From Propionivibrio dicarboxylicus (GTDB lineage Bacteria; Pseudomonadota; Gammaproteobacteria; Burkholderiales; Rhodocyclaceae), in contig NZ_FNCY01000024.1 in NCBI RefSeq assembly GCF_900099695.1, positions 1 to 63,922 of the forward strand: a stretch of 63,922 bases of DNA, given 5' to 3'. Below are positions 16,477-24,898 of this stretch, piece after piece. A program made the translations under genes and the position numbers. A model generated the notes under the pieces. The model was not told the origin of the DNA and did not search any database. It was given only the letters and a program-made list of their open reading frames with translations. Position 1 is the stretch's first letter. Each line of letters begins with the position of its first letter.

Positions 16477-17454
16477 TTACTTAACCTGCAAGTTCGCCTT
16501 CTCGATCACGGCCTTCCACTTGGTCATTTCGGCAGCGATGTAGTCGGCGAATTCCTTCGGCGAGGTGGCCACGGCTTCAGCGCCCGCCTCGGAGAATTTC
16601 TTGATCGTCTCGGGCTTCTTCATGCACGCCTGGACTTCGGCCGCGAGTCTGTCGACGATTTCCTTCGGCGTGCCCGCCGGCGCGATGAAGCCGTGCCAGG
16701 CGACCGCTTCGAAGCCAGGCAGGAACTCGGCCACCGCCGGCACCTTCTCGTCGAAGGCGGCGCGCTTGGCCGTCGCCGTTGCCAGCATCGTCAGCTTGCC
16801 GCCCTGCACATGCGGCAGCAGCAGCGGCACGTTGTCGAAGGTCATCGCCACCTGGCCGCCGATCATGTCGGTGACCATGCGCGCCGAACCCGGATACGGC
16901 ACGTGCGTGATCTTGGTCCCGGTCATCTGCTGGAAGAGTTCGGCCGCGAGATGCTGCGACGTGCCGACGCCCGAGGAGCCATACGCGACCTTGCCCGGAT
17001 TCTTCTTCAGATATTCAATCAGCTCCGGCACCGACTTGACCGGCAGCTTGCCCGAATTGATGACAAGAACATTGGGCACCTTGTCGAACATGGTCACCGG
17101 GATCAGGTCCTTGAGCGGCTTGTACGGCACCTGGTCGGGCCGCAGCTGCGGATTGATCGCCAGGCCCGAGGTACTGGCGATGCCGATCGTCAGGCCGTCC
17201 GGCTTGGAACGCGCGACCTGGGCGATGCCATTGACGCTGCCGGCGCCCGGCACGTTCTCGATGATGAACGGCTTGCCGAAGGCCTTCTGCAGGTGATCGC
17301 CGATGACGCGCGCAAAAATATCGGTGGTACCACCGGCCGTGAACGGCACGATGATCTTGACGGTATCGGTCGGCCACTCGTCCTTCGCCATCGACGGCGA
17401 AGCGATCAGGCCCAGACAGGCGGAAACGGCCAGCGAAAACAGTGTCTTTTTCAT
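16477..17454 (-). CDS. tctC: Bug-family tripartite transporter receptor (TctC), copy 2
   Basis: From the ATG at 17454, behind a GAGGG site, this is a 325-residue protein with a Sec signal peptide (MKKTLFSLAVSACLGLIASP, cleavage after SMA). It has the Bug signatures VKIIVPFTAGGTTDIFARVI, IIENVPGAGSVNGIAQVA and VAYGSSGVGTSQHLAAELF. It is clearly diverged from copy 1, so the two may bind different ligands. The order of this module is B-A-C, with this receptor downstream of its permease genes. Confidence 0.93.
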   Translation of the reverse strand: MKKTLFSLAVSACLGLIASPSMAKDEWPTDTVKIIVPFTAGGTTDIFARVIGDHLQKAFGKPFIIENVPGAGSVNGIAQVARSKPDGLTIGIASTSGLAINPQLRPDQVPYKPLKDLIPVTMFDKVPNVLVINSGKLPVKSVPELIEYLKKNPGKVAYGSSGVGTSQHLAAELFQQMTGTKITHVPYPGSARMVTDMIGGQVAMTFDNVPLLLPHVQGGKLTMLATATAKRAAFDEKVPAVAEFLPGFEAVAWHGFIAPAGTPKEIVDRLAAEVQACMKKPETIKKFSEAGAEAVATSPKEFADYIAAEMTKWKAVIEKANLQVK

Positions 17455-17537
17455 GATTGCCCTCTTTGTTTGAGTCGGTTGACGCGGTTCGATTCTATCT
17501 CTTGGAAACTGCAAATTGCATAACCCCCGAGCGGCGC

Positions 17538-19040
17538 TCAGTCCTCCTGGAACGCCTCCTGGCGCTTCTTCTTGATCGACGGCACGGCCATGATGGTGAT
17601 CAGGCCAGCGGTCGCGACCAGCAATGACAAGGAAATCGGGTTGGTGACGAAGGTCGAATAGCTCCCTTGCGACAGGATCAGCGCCCGCCGGAAGTATTCT
17701 TCCATCATCGGCCCGAGGACGAATCCGAGCAGCATCGGCGCCGCCTCGCAACCGAGCTTGGCGAGCACGTAGCCGAAGACCGAGAGAATCGCCGTGATGT
17801 AAATGTTGGCGACGTTGCTGTTGAGCGAATAGACACCGATGCAGCAGAACACCAGGATCGCCGGGTAGAGGAAGCGATAGGGGATGGTGAGCAGCTTGAC
17901 CCAGACGCCGAGCATCGGCAGGTTGAGGATCACCAGCATCAGGTTGCCGACCCACATCGACGCGATCAGGCCCCAGAACAGTTCCGGGTTGTTCTGCATC
18001 ACCTGCGGACCGGGCGTGATGTTGTGGATCGTCATCGCGCCGACCATCAGCGCCATCACCGCATTCGACGGAATGCCCATCGTCAGCAGCGGGATGAACG
18101 AGGTCTGCGCCGCCGCGTTATTGGCCGACTCAGGCCCGGCGACGCCTTCAATGGCGCCCTTGCCGAACTCGTCGGAATATTTCGAAATCTTCTTCTCGAA
18201 GGTATAGGCGGCGAACGAGGAAAGCACGGCGCCGCCTCCCGGCAGGATGCCGAGCACCGACCCGAGCGTCGTGCCGCGGAACACCGCCGGCAGCATGCGC
18301 TTGAAATCGGCCATCGAGGGCCAGAGACCGGAGACCTTGTTGGTGAAGGTCTCGCGCTTGTCCTTGAGCGAGAGGTTGCTGATCACCTCGGCGAAGCCGA
18401 AGAGCCCCATGGCGACGCAAACGAAATCGATGCCGTCGAACAGCGCCGGGATGCCAAAGGTATAACGCATGACGCCGGAATTGACGTCGGTGCCGATCAG
18501 ACCGAGCAGCAGACCCATGAGGATCATGCAGATGGCCTTGAGGATCGATCCCGACGACAGGATGATGGCGCCGACGAGGCCGAGCACCATCAGCGAGAAA
18601 TAGTCGGCAGGCCCGAAGCTGAAGGCGAGTTCAGCCAGCGCCGGAGCGAAGGCGGCGAGCACCAGCGTCGCCACGCAACCGGCGAAGAAGGAACCGAAGC
18701 CAGCGGTAAACAGCGCCGTCCCGGCCTTGCCGCGCCGCGCCATCTGGTAGCCGTCGATGGCGGTCACCACCGACGAGGACTCGCCGGGCAGGTTGACGAG
18801 GATGGCCGTCGTCGAACCGCCGTACTGCGCGCCATAGAAGATGCCGGCGAGCATGATCAGCGCCGTCGTCGGGCTGAGGCCGTAGGTCACCGGCAGCAGC
18901 ATGGCGATCGTCGCCACCGGGCCGATGCCGGGCAGCACGCCGATCAAGGTGCCGAGCAGGCAGCCGATGAAGGCATAGAGGAGGTTCTGCAGCGACAGCG
19001 CCGTGGCAAAACCGAGCGAGAGGTTGGCAATCAGGTCCAT
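17538..19040 (-). CDS. tctA: Tripartite tricarboxylate transporter large permease, copy 2
   Basis: A 500-residue TctA with the same paired motifs as copy 1: GVLPGIGPVATIAMLLP, GIFYGAQYGGSTTAILVNLP, GSVLGILPGGGAVLSSFAAY and GVAGPESANNAAAQTSFIP. It is 12 bases downstream of tctB2, with a GAGGA site. The two TctA copies are alike over their whole length but not identical, as expected of an old duplication or independent recruitment. Confidence 0.95.
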   Translation of the reverse strand: MDLIANLSLGFATALSLQNLLYAFIGCLLGTLIGVLPGIGPVATIAMLLPVTYGLSPTTALIMLAGIFYGAQYGGSTTAILVNLPGESSSVVTAIDGYQMARRGKAGTALFTAGFGSFFAGCVATLVLAAFAPALAELAFSFGPADYFSLMVLGLVGAIILSSGSILKAICMILMGLLLGLIGTDVNSGVMRYTFGIPALFDGIDFVCVAMGLFGFAEVISNLSLKDKRETFTNKVSGLWPSMADFKRMLPAVFRGTTLGSVLGILPGGGAVLSSFAAYTFEKKISKYSDEFGKGAIEGVAGPESANNAAAQTSFIPLLTMGIPSNAVMALMVGAMTIHNITPGPQVMQNNPELFWGLIASMWVGNLMLVILNLPMLGVWVKLLTIPYRFLYPAILVFCCIGVYSLNSNVANIYITAILSVFGYVLAKLGCEAAPMLLGFVLGPMMEEYFRRALILSQGSYSTFVTNPISLSLLVATAGLITIMAVPSIKKKRQEAFQED

Positions 19041-19052
19041 GGTCGCGAGTCC

Positions 19053-19511
19053 TCAGGAAAAGAGCGTCGGCCAGGTCGGGAACTGCAGGTGCAGCCCCAT
19101 GACGAAGACGCCGTACACCAGCGCGGCGAGGAGCAGCGACGAGGCCAGCGTCCCCTTCCAGGTGAACTCGTGGCTGCCGAGCGAGGAGACGATTACCAGC
19201 ACCAGCACCGAGAAGACGATGCCAAGGATCTGGAGCAGGAAGGCGAAGAGGACGACGGCGCCGACGATCCAGGCGACCGCCTTCCAGTCGAGCCTGCCGA
19301 TCTCGGTCGCCTCGGCTTTCGGCGCCAGCGCGCTGACGCTCAGCACCGTACCCAGCACGGCCAACAATACCGCCAGCCAGAACGGGAAATACCCCGGTCC
19401 GATATCGTCGCTCGCGCCCAGCGAATAGCTGCGCGCAACAACCGCGGCAAAAATGCCGAAGGCCAGAAAAAACAGCCCGGCGGCAAAATTCTGTTTGTTA
19501 CGAACCTCCAC
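19053..19511 (-). CDS. tctB: Tripartite tricarboxylate transporter small permease, copy 2
   Basis: The 152-residue four-segment protein starts at GTG behind a strong GAGGAGGGG site. It contains DIGPGYFPFWLAVLLAVLGT, the family motif, and ends LQFPTWPTLFS, like copy 1. It follows the dehydrogenase gene by 68 bases, so transporter and catabolic genes probably share one transcript. Confidence 0.9.
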   Translation of the reverse strand: MEVRNKQNFAAGLFFLAFGIFAAVVARSYSLGASDDIGPGYFPFWLAVLLAVLGTVLSVSALAPKAEATEIGRLDWKAVAWIVGAVVLFAFLLQILGIVFSVLVLVIVSSLGSHEFTWKGTLASSLLLAALVYGVFVMGLHLQFPTWPTLFS

Positions 19512-19579
19512 GTCCCCTCCTCCGCAGCGGCGTCGATGCGCCGCATTGATCTGAAACGCTATGACGAAACGGACGCCGC

Positions 19580-20530
19580 TCAGAGTCCGTTCATGACGTT
19601 CTGCGGCCGTGTCTTATGCACGATTGCCGCGACGATGGCTTCCACGCATTCCTCGCCGATGGCGTTGACGGCGCCGTCGGTGTAGCCGGCGATATGCGAG
19701 GTGGCAATGAAATTCTCCAGGCCGAAGAGCGGATGCGACTCAAGCGGTTCCTGTTCGAACACGTCCGACGCCACGCCCGCGATCGTCTTCGCCGACAGGG
19801 CCGAGAACAGGTCGGCCTCGTTGACGACGCCGCCGCGCGAGGCATTGACGAGATAGGCGCTCTTCTTCATGGCAGCAAAATCTGCGGCAGCGATGAAGTC
19901 GCGCGTGGTATCGGTCAGCGGCATGTGCAGCGTGATGAAATCGCTCTCTCCGAGCAATTCCTCCTTGCTGACGAAGCTAATGCCATTGGCCTCGGCAAAG
20001 GCCTTGTCCTGGAAGAAATCGAAGGCCAGGACGCGCATGTTGAAGCCCTTGGCGCGCAGCGCCACCTGCTTGCCGATGTTGCCGAGGCCGCAGATGCCGA
20101 GCGTCTTGCCATAGACATCGGTAGCAAAAATGCGCGGCCAACGCCCGGCCTTGGTGCCGGCATTGGCCTGCGGAATCTGCCGCGCCAGCGCCAGCACCAG
20201 CGCGAAAGCGAAGTCGGCGACGGCGTGCTTGTTGGCATTCGGCACGTTCGTCACCCAGATGCCGCGCTTGCGCGTTTCCTCGAGATCGATGTTATCGACC
20301 CCGACGCCGTGCTTGCAGACGATCTTGACGTTCGGCGCGCAGTCGAGCAGCTCGGCATTCACCTCGGTAAAGGCGACGATCAGCGCGTCGGCATCGGCCA
20401 GGTCGGCCTTGAGATCGGCCAGCGAAACATCCGCCGGAAACGAGCGCAGGACAAAACCGTTTTCGTCGAGCATCTCCACCGGATGGTTGCTGTACTTGGC
20501 AAACGACGGCGAAGTATTGATCACTTTCAT
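19580..20530 (-). CDS. D-2-hydroxyacid dehydrogenase (phosphoglycerate dehydrogenase-like)
   Basis: From the ATG at 20530 it has 316 residues. The NAD-binding motif is GKTLGICGLGNIGKQVALRA. The family catalytic trio is present: Arg in VNASRGGVVNEADL, Glu in FEQEPLESHPLF, and His in IATSHIAGYTDGA. There is no C-terminal ACT or ASB domain, so it is a catabolic-type enzyme rather than the biosynthetic SerA found elsewhere in the window. In this operon it probably interconverts a 2-hydroxy acid and its 2-keto acid. Substrate unknown. Confidence 0.88.
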   Translation of the reverse strand: MKVINTSPSFAKYSNHPVEMLDENGFVLRSFPADVSLADLKADLADADALIVAFTEVNAELLDCAPNVKIVCKHGVGVDNIDLEETRKRGIWVTNVPNANKHAVADFAFALVLALARQIPQANAGTKAGRWPRIFATDVYGKTLGICGLGNIGKQVALRAKGFNMRVLAFDFFQDKAFAEANGISFVSKEELLGESDFITLHMPLTDTTRDFIAAADFAAMKKSAYLVNASRGGVVNEADLFSALSAKTIAGVASDVFEQEPLESHPLFGLENFIATSHIAGYTDGAVNAIGEECVEAIVAAIVHKTRPQNVMNGL

Positions 20531-20558
20531 GTAGCGATTCCCCGTTTTTCCCGGCCGA

Positions 20559-21461
20559 TCAGAGCGCCGGCACCGTGCCGTACTTGGCAACCACCTGACG
20601 GATCGTCGCCAGATCCTCGTCCGAGAAGACGATCGGGTAACGGCTGTCGCCGACATCCTCGCCCAGCAGCAGCGCCGCTTTCTTGACCGCTGCCGGCGCG
20701 AAGGCGACGGCATAGAGGTCCTTGCGCAGACCGCTGATGAAATCCTGCGCCGCCTTCGACTTCTCGATGTTGCCGTCGCGGAAATTCTTCCAGATCAGGC
20801 TGACGCCTTCCGGCGACACGTTCGCGAGGCCGGAGATGCAGGCCGAGCAACCTTCGAGGAAGCCCTGGTGGGCGAGGTGGTCGGGACCGCTGAGGACATC
20901 GAAATCGGTTCTGCCCTTGACCGCATCGAGGAAGCCCTTGAGGCTCTCGTAGCTGCCGGCGCTGTCCTTGATGCCGACGATGTTCGGATGATCGGCAAGA
21001 ATCGCGGCAGTCGCCGGCTCGATGGTGTTGCCGGTGCGACCCGGGATGTTGTAGAGGAAGACGGGAACCGGCACGGCATCGGCGATCGCCCGGTAGTGCG
21101 CGATCAGTTCGCTCTGCTTGAGCGGCACGAAGTATGGGGTGATCACCGAAACGGCATCGACGCCCATCGCCGCGACGTCCTTGCCCAGCCTGATCGTTGT
21201 CGCCGTCGAGATTTCGCCGATATGCGCGACCACCGGCACCTTGCCGGCCACCTCTTCGACGCAGGTCTCGGTGACGAGACGCTTCTCGTTGAGGCTGAGA
21301 ACAAAGAATTCGCCATTCGTGCCATTACAGAACACGCCATTGTCGTATTTGACCTGGCGCCGCACCTGCGCGCGCAGGCGTTGCGGACAGACTTCACCGG
21401 ACGGATCGAACGGCGTCACGACGGCGGTCAGCACTCCACGAATCTGTTTCTTCACTTGCAT
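20559..21461 (-). CDS. Dihydrodipicolinate synthase-family lyase/dehydratase
   Basis: From the ATG at 21461, right behind AAGGAGAG, it has 300 residues. It has the (beta/alpha)8 features of the DapA/NanA family: GVLTAVVTPFDPSGEV, FCNGTNGEFFVLSLNEKRLV (the GTTGE-like carboxylate-binding loop), VFLYNIPGRTGNTIEP (catalytic Tyr) and NIVGIKDSAGSYESLKGFL (Schiff-base Lys). The family cleaves or dehydrates 2-keto acids. As first gene of a sugar-acid operon it is more likely a keto-deoxy acid aldolase or dehydratase than lysine-pathway DapA. Substrate unknown. Confidence 0.85.
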   Translation of the reverse strand: MQVKKQIRGVLTAVVTPFDPSGEVCPQRLRAQVRRQVKYDNGVFCNGTNGEFFVLSLNEKRLVTETCVEEVAGKVPVVAHIGEISTATTIRLGKDVAAMGVDAVSVITPYFVPLKQSELIAHYRAIADAVPVPVFLYNIPGRTGNTIEPATAAILADHPNIVGIKDSAGSYESLKGFLDAVKGRTDFDVLSGPDHLAHQGFLEGCSACISGLANVSPEGVSLIWKNFRDGNIEKSKAAQDFISGLRKDLYAVAFAPAAVKKAALLLGEDVGDSRYPIVFSDEDLATIRQVVAKYGTVPAL

Positions 21462-21779
21462 CTCTCCTTGACTCACGCTGGCGCACGCGGGGGCATAAAC
21501 CCGACGACGCCGATTGACGAATGATCGGAACACGCTGGAAGCATGGTGGTTGAAGTTGAGACATTTGTCAACAAACAGCGCGCGTTTTTCCCACTATCTA
21601 TCACAAAACACCAAAACACCCGGCGCCTGGCATCGATCGAAAACCATCACCGCCGCTTGCAAAGACCCTGCCAAAATCAGGGTAACCCCCCAGCATTATT
21701 GAATAAAACAAAAAAAATACCGACGAATACAAGCGAAAAGCGAGGACACCAAAACAAGCCAAGACAGCCAAAGTATCGA
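21462..21779. promoter_or_regulatory. Divergent control region of the catabolic locus
   Basis: This A/T-rich stretch separates the two arms of the locus. It holds a near-palindrome at 21555-21572 (GTTGAGACATTTGTCAAC), whose reverse strand contains TTGACA and so overlaps a likely -35 of the leftward promoter. This is a plausible operator for the DeoR-type regulator encoded alongside. No open frame here looks like a gene. Confidence 0.4.
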
Positions 21780-21808
21780 TTGCAATTTGCGCAACAATCT
21801 CCCATAAT
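21780..21808 (+). promoter_or_regulatory. Sigma-70-like promoter of the rightward regulator operon
   Basis: TTGCAA (21780-21785) and CATAAT (21803-21808) are 17 bases apart. Transcription would start near 21815. That leaves about 60 bases of leader before the GTG start at 21878, or almost none before the ATG at 21818. Confidence 0.5.
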
Positions 21809-21877
21809 CTACCAGTCATGAGCAAAAACCTCGTCATCACCACCGACGATCTGCCCTCGCCACCCAGGAGAACCGCC

Positions 21878-22708
21878 GTGGAAGCGCCCGCCGTCCTCGA
21901 GATGCCTAACGAACAGGAAAACACGCCCCTGCTGCCGGTCCAGCGACGGCAGCACATCGCCGAATTCCTCCAGCATCACGGTGCCGTCACCCTGCAACAG
22001 CTTGCCGACGCGCTGCACGTCTCGCTCTCGACCCTGCGACGCGACCTCGACGCATTGGCCGAAGAAGGCATCGTCGAACGCACGCACGGCGGCGCGCTGC
22101 TCAAACACCAGCAATACAGCACCTTCGAACCCAACATCACGGCGGCGCGCGACCTCTCGCCGCGCGAAAAGCGCATCGTCGGCGAAGCCGCCGCAGCGGC
22201 ACTGATCCCCGGGCAGAGCGTCATCTTCGACAGCGGCAGCACCGTGCTTGAAGCCGCCCGCGCGGTGGTGTCCCGCAAGATCCCGCTGATCGCCATCACC
22301 AATGACATCGAGATCGCGCAGGTGCTCAACAGCAGCCCGCTCGTCCAGGTGCACGTCTTCGGCGGCCAGTTGCGCTCGGGCAGCAACACGCTGGTCGGGG
22401 AACAGGTACAGGTGGCCGCCCGCAACATCCGCGCCGACGTGCTGTTCTTCGGCGCCCACGCGATCACCGACAACGTCGTCTCGGAAACCTCGCCGGAAGT
22501 CGCCGCCGTCAAGCGCACGCTGATGAAATCGGCCAATTCCTGCCGCCTGCTCGTCGACGCCTCGAAATTCCGCCCGCGCGTCTTCATGACGGTCTGCGAA
22601 ATCGGCGACATCGCCGAAGTCATCACCGACGACAACGCGCCGCACGAGGAAATCGAGCGCATCCGCTCGACCGGCGTGCGCGTCACCCTGGCCGGGACGC
22701 ACGCATGA
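21878..22708 (+). CDS. DeoR-family transcriptional regulator of the sugar-acid locus
   Basis: A 276-residue protein if started at GTG 21878, which has AGGAG 7 bases upstream; the frame is open to an ATG at 21818. The N-terminal winged helix is RRQHIAEFLQHHGAVTLQQL through LHVSLSTLRRDLDALAEEGI, the DeoR HTH signature. The C-terminal sugar-phosphate-sensing (isomerase-like) domain shows VIFDSGSTVLEAARAV, IAITNDIEIA, VHVFGGQLRSGSNTLVG and LVDASKF. Such regulators normally repress and respond to a phosphorylated intermediate, here plausibly the kinase product. Its stop overlaps the kinase start by 4 bases (ATGA). Confidence 0.9.
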   Translation: MEAPAVLEMPNEQENTPLLPVQRRQHIAEFLQHHGAVTLQQLADALHVSLSTLRRDLDALAEEGIVERTHGGALLKHQQYSTFEPNITAARDLSPREKRIVGEAAAAALIPGQSVIFDSGSTVLEAARAVVSRKIPLIAITNDIEIAQVLNSSPLVQVHVFGGQLRSGSNTLVGEQVQVAARNIRADVLFFGAHAITDNVVSETSPEVAAVKRTLMKSANSCRLLVDASKFRPRVFMTVCEIGDIAEVITDDNAPHEEIERIRSTGVRVTLAGTHA

Positions 22709-23859
22709 CGCGCCTGCGCATCCTCGCCGACGACCTGACCGGCGCACTCGACACCGCTGCCGCCTTTGCCGGCGAGGTGCCCGTCTTCATCGACCGGCCG
22801 CCGGCGGCCGACAGCCCATACTGGCAAGCTGCCGTCAGCGTCGTGGCGACGCCGACGCGCGACGTCCTGCCGGCCACCCTGCCCGACACCCTGACACCGA
22901 CGCTCGATTGGTTCGTCGCCGGCGATCTTGCTTACAAGAAAGTCGACAGCCTGCTGCGCGGCAACACCTTTGCCGAGATCGGCTGGCTGCGCGCCGCCGG
23001 GAAATTCCCGGGCGTCATTTTCGCCCCGGCCTTCCCGGGACAGGGCCGCATCACCACCGACAACCGACAGTGGGTGGTCAAGCCCGGACAGCCGCCCGAG
23101 GCGGTCGCCCAACCCTTGCGCGAAGCCTTCTCGACCTTCGGCATGACGGCAGCCACAACACCCGCCGATCGACTCGACGACAATGCCAGCTGGATTCCCG
23201 AGGTTCGCACCGACGCCGAACTCGACGCCATCGCCGCCCGGCTCGACATGCCGCACGCACGGCGCGCGCTCTGGTGCGGTAGCGCCGGACTCGCCCAAGC
23301 GATCGCCCGCCACGAAGGACTGACGCCGCACGCCGACGCCAGCCCGGCGGCGACCGACATCGACGGCCCGACGGTGCTCATCAGCGCCAGTTTCCAGCCG
23401 GTCCTCTATGCCCAATGGGAAGCGCTCAAAGCCGCGGCACCGACGCCGGCAATCGCCGAACGGGCGCGCCCCGACGAGATCGCAGCGGCACTGGCGCAGG
23501 CACAACAGGGCGCCGCCGACGTCCGCTTCGACCTCTCGCCGCGACGCGAGATGACGCAGACCGAGTCGCTCGCACTCCTGCAACAGAACATCGAACGCAT
23601 CGCCGCCGGGCTGCCGGCGCCGAAGCAACTGATGATCGTCGGCGGCGACACGCTGCTGGCGATCTGCCGCGCCACCGGCGCCGAAGCGCTGCTCGCCGGC
23701 GCCTCGATCCAGAACGGCTGGGGCCGCGCGACGCTGGTCGGCGGCCGCTGGCACGGAACCCACTGCCACTCGCGTTCGGGCGCGTTCGGCAAGCCCGATG
23801 ATTTGATCCAGATGATGCAGCGGCTTCGCCGCGACACGAATTTCGAGAAAGGAAAGTAA
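22705..23859 (+). CDS. Four-carbon acid sugar kinase (DUF1537 family)
   Basis: The 384-residue protein begins RLRILADDLTGALDTAAAFA, the N-terminal signature of the DUF1537 kinases, then YKKVDSLLRGNTFAEIGWL and FAPAFPGQGRITTDNRQW. The C-terminal nucleotide-binding half has LMIVGGDTLLAICRATGAEA. Characterised members phosphorylate threonate, erythronate or 3-keto-tetronates at O-4. A PdxA2-type dehydrogenase follows directly, a pairing known for D-threonate catabolism (kinase plus oxidative decarboxylation to dihydroxyacetone phosphate). The extra genes around it make the actual substrate uncertain. Confidence 0.9.
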   Translation: MTRLRILADDLTGALDTAAAFAGEVPVFIDRPPAADSPYWQAAVSVVATPTRDVLPATLPDTLTPTLDWFVAGDLAYKKVDSLLRGNTFAEIGWLRAAGKFPGVIFAPAFPGQGRITTDNRQWVVKPGQPPEAVAQPLREAFSTFGMTAATTPADRLDDNASWIPEVRTDAELDAIAARLDMPHARRALWCGSAGLAQAIARHEGLTPHADASPAATDIDGPTVLISASFQPVLYAQWEALKAAAPTPAIAERARPDEIAAALAQAQQGAADVRFDLSPRREMTQTESLALLQQNIERIAAGLPAPKQLMIVGGDTLLAICRATGAEALLAGASIQNGWGRATLVGGRWHGTHCHSRSGAFGKPDDLIQMMQRLRRDTNFEKGK

Positions 23860-24870
23860 ATGACAAAGGCAATCCGTTTGGCTGTCACCATGGGCGATCC
23901 CAGCGGGATCGGCCCCGAAATCATCGCCAAGGCCGCGCACCAGCTGCGCGAGGACATCGCCTCCGGCCGCCTGGAATTCATCGTTCTCGGCAACGCCCGC
24001 GCGCTCGACACGGCCTGCGCGCAAGCCGGCCTCGCGCGTGAGAGCGTGCCGCTGACAATGATCGATGTCGGCCCGGTCGACGGCGAGATCCAGACCGGCA
24101 AGATCACCGCCGTCGGTGGCGAGTGGGCCTACCGCGCCGTCAAGAAGGCGGTCGAGATGGTGCAGGCCGGCGAGGCCGATGCCATCGTCACGGCACCGCT
24201 GTCGAAGGAAGCGCTGCACATGGCCGGCCACCACTTCGAAGGCCACACCGAACTGCTCGCGCACCTCACCGGCCAGCGTGACGCCGTCATGATGCTGGCA
24301 CACGGCCCGATGCGCGTCTCGCACGTTACCACGCACTGCGCCATCAGCGACATCGCCAAACGCGTGACGCCGATCCGACTCAAGCGCGTCATCGACGTCA
24401 CCCTCGAGGCACTCGAGTGCCTCGGCATCGACACGCCGCGCATCGGCGTCGCCGGCCTCAACCCGCATGCCGGCGAAGGCGGCATCCTCGGCAAGGAAGA
24501 AGCCGACATCATCACGCCGGTGATCCAGGACTACGCCGCGCGCGGCATCGCCGTCTCCGGCCCGGTGCCCGGCGACACCGTCTTCATCAAGCTGCGCGGC
24601 AACCATTTTGACGCTGTCATCGCCATGTACCACGACCAGGGCCACATCCCGGTCAAGCTGCTCGGCTTCAACGTCAATCCGGCCACGGGCCAATGGGAAG
24701 CGATCAGCGGCGTCAACGTCACGCTCGGCCTGCCGATCCTGCGCACCTCGGTCGACCACGGCACCGCCTTCGATATCGCCGGCAAGGGCGTCGCCAATGC
24801 CGAAAGCATGATCGACGCGGCCGAATATGCACTCAAGCTGCTCGAAGGCCGTCGCAAGAAGGGCCTGTGA
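23860..24870 (+). CDS. PdxA2-type 4-phospho-sugar-acid dehydrogenase
   Basis: A 336-residue member of the PdxA family. It has the TMGDPSGIGPEIIAKAA N-terminus, TAPLSKEALHMAGHHFEGHT (metal-binding His), [14 protein letters not shown], and YHDQGHIPVKLLGFN with the second metal His. It is more like the catabolic PdxA2 branch (family context with DUF1537 kinases) than the vitamin B6 enzyme, which is encoded separately at 58158-59159. It would oxidise a 4-phosphorylated hydroxy acid with NAD(P)+ and decarboxylate it. It starts one base after the kinase stop and has a GGAAAG site. Confidence 0.88.
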   Translation: MTKAIRLAVTMGDPSGIGPEIIAKAAHQLREDIASGRLEFIVLGNARALDTACAQAGLARESVPLTMIDVGPVDGEIQTGKITAVGGEWAYRAVKKAVEMVQAGEADAIVTAPLSKEALHMAGHHFEGHTELLAHLTGQRDAVMMLAHGPMRVSHVTTHCAISDIAKRVTPIRLKRVIDVTLEALECLGIDTPRIGVAGLNPHAGEGGILGKEEADIITPVIQDYAARGIAVSGPVPGDTVFIKLRGNHFDAVIAMYHDQGHIPVKLLGFNVNPATGQWEAISGVNVTLGLPILRTSVDHGTAFDIAGKGVANAESMIDAAEYALKLLEGRRKKGL

Positions 24871-24898
24871 CACCGACCTCGCTTAGGAGATCCGTACC

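Noticed and set aside
17455-17955. Upstream extension of tctC2 into tctA2
   Set aside because: The signal peptide and ribosome site fix the start at 17454.
21976-24873. 965-codon open frame on the minus strand across the regulator, kinase and PdxA2 genes
   Set aside because: It lies antisense to three genes with clear protein signatures. The high GC content and strong third-position bias keep the antisense frame free of stops. Its translation is low-complexity Arg/Ala/Asp with no motifs.
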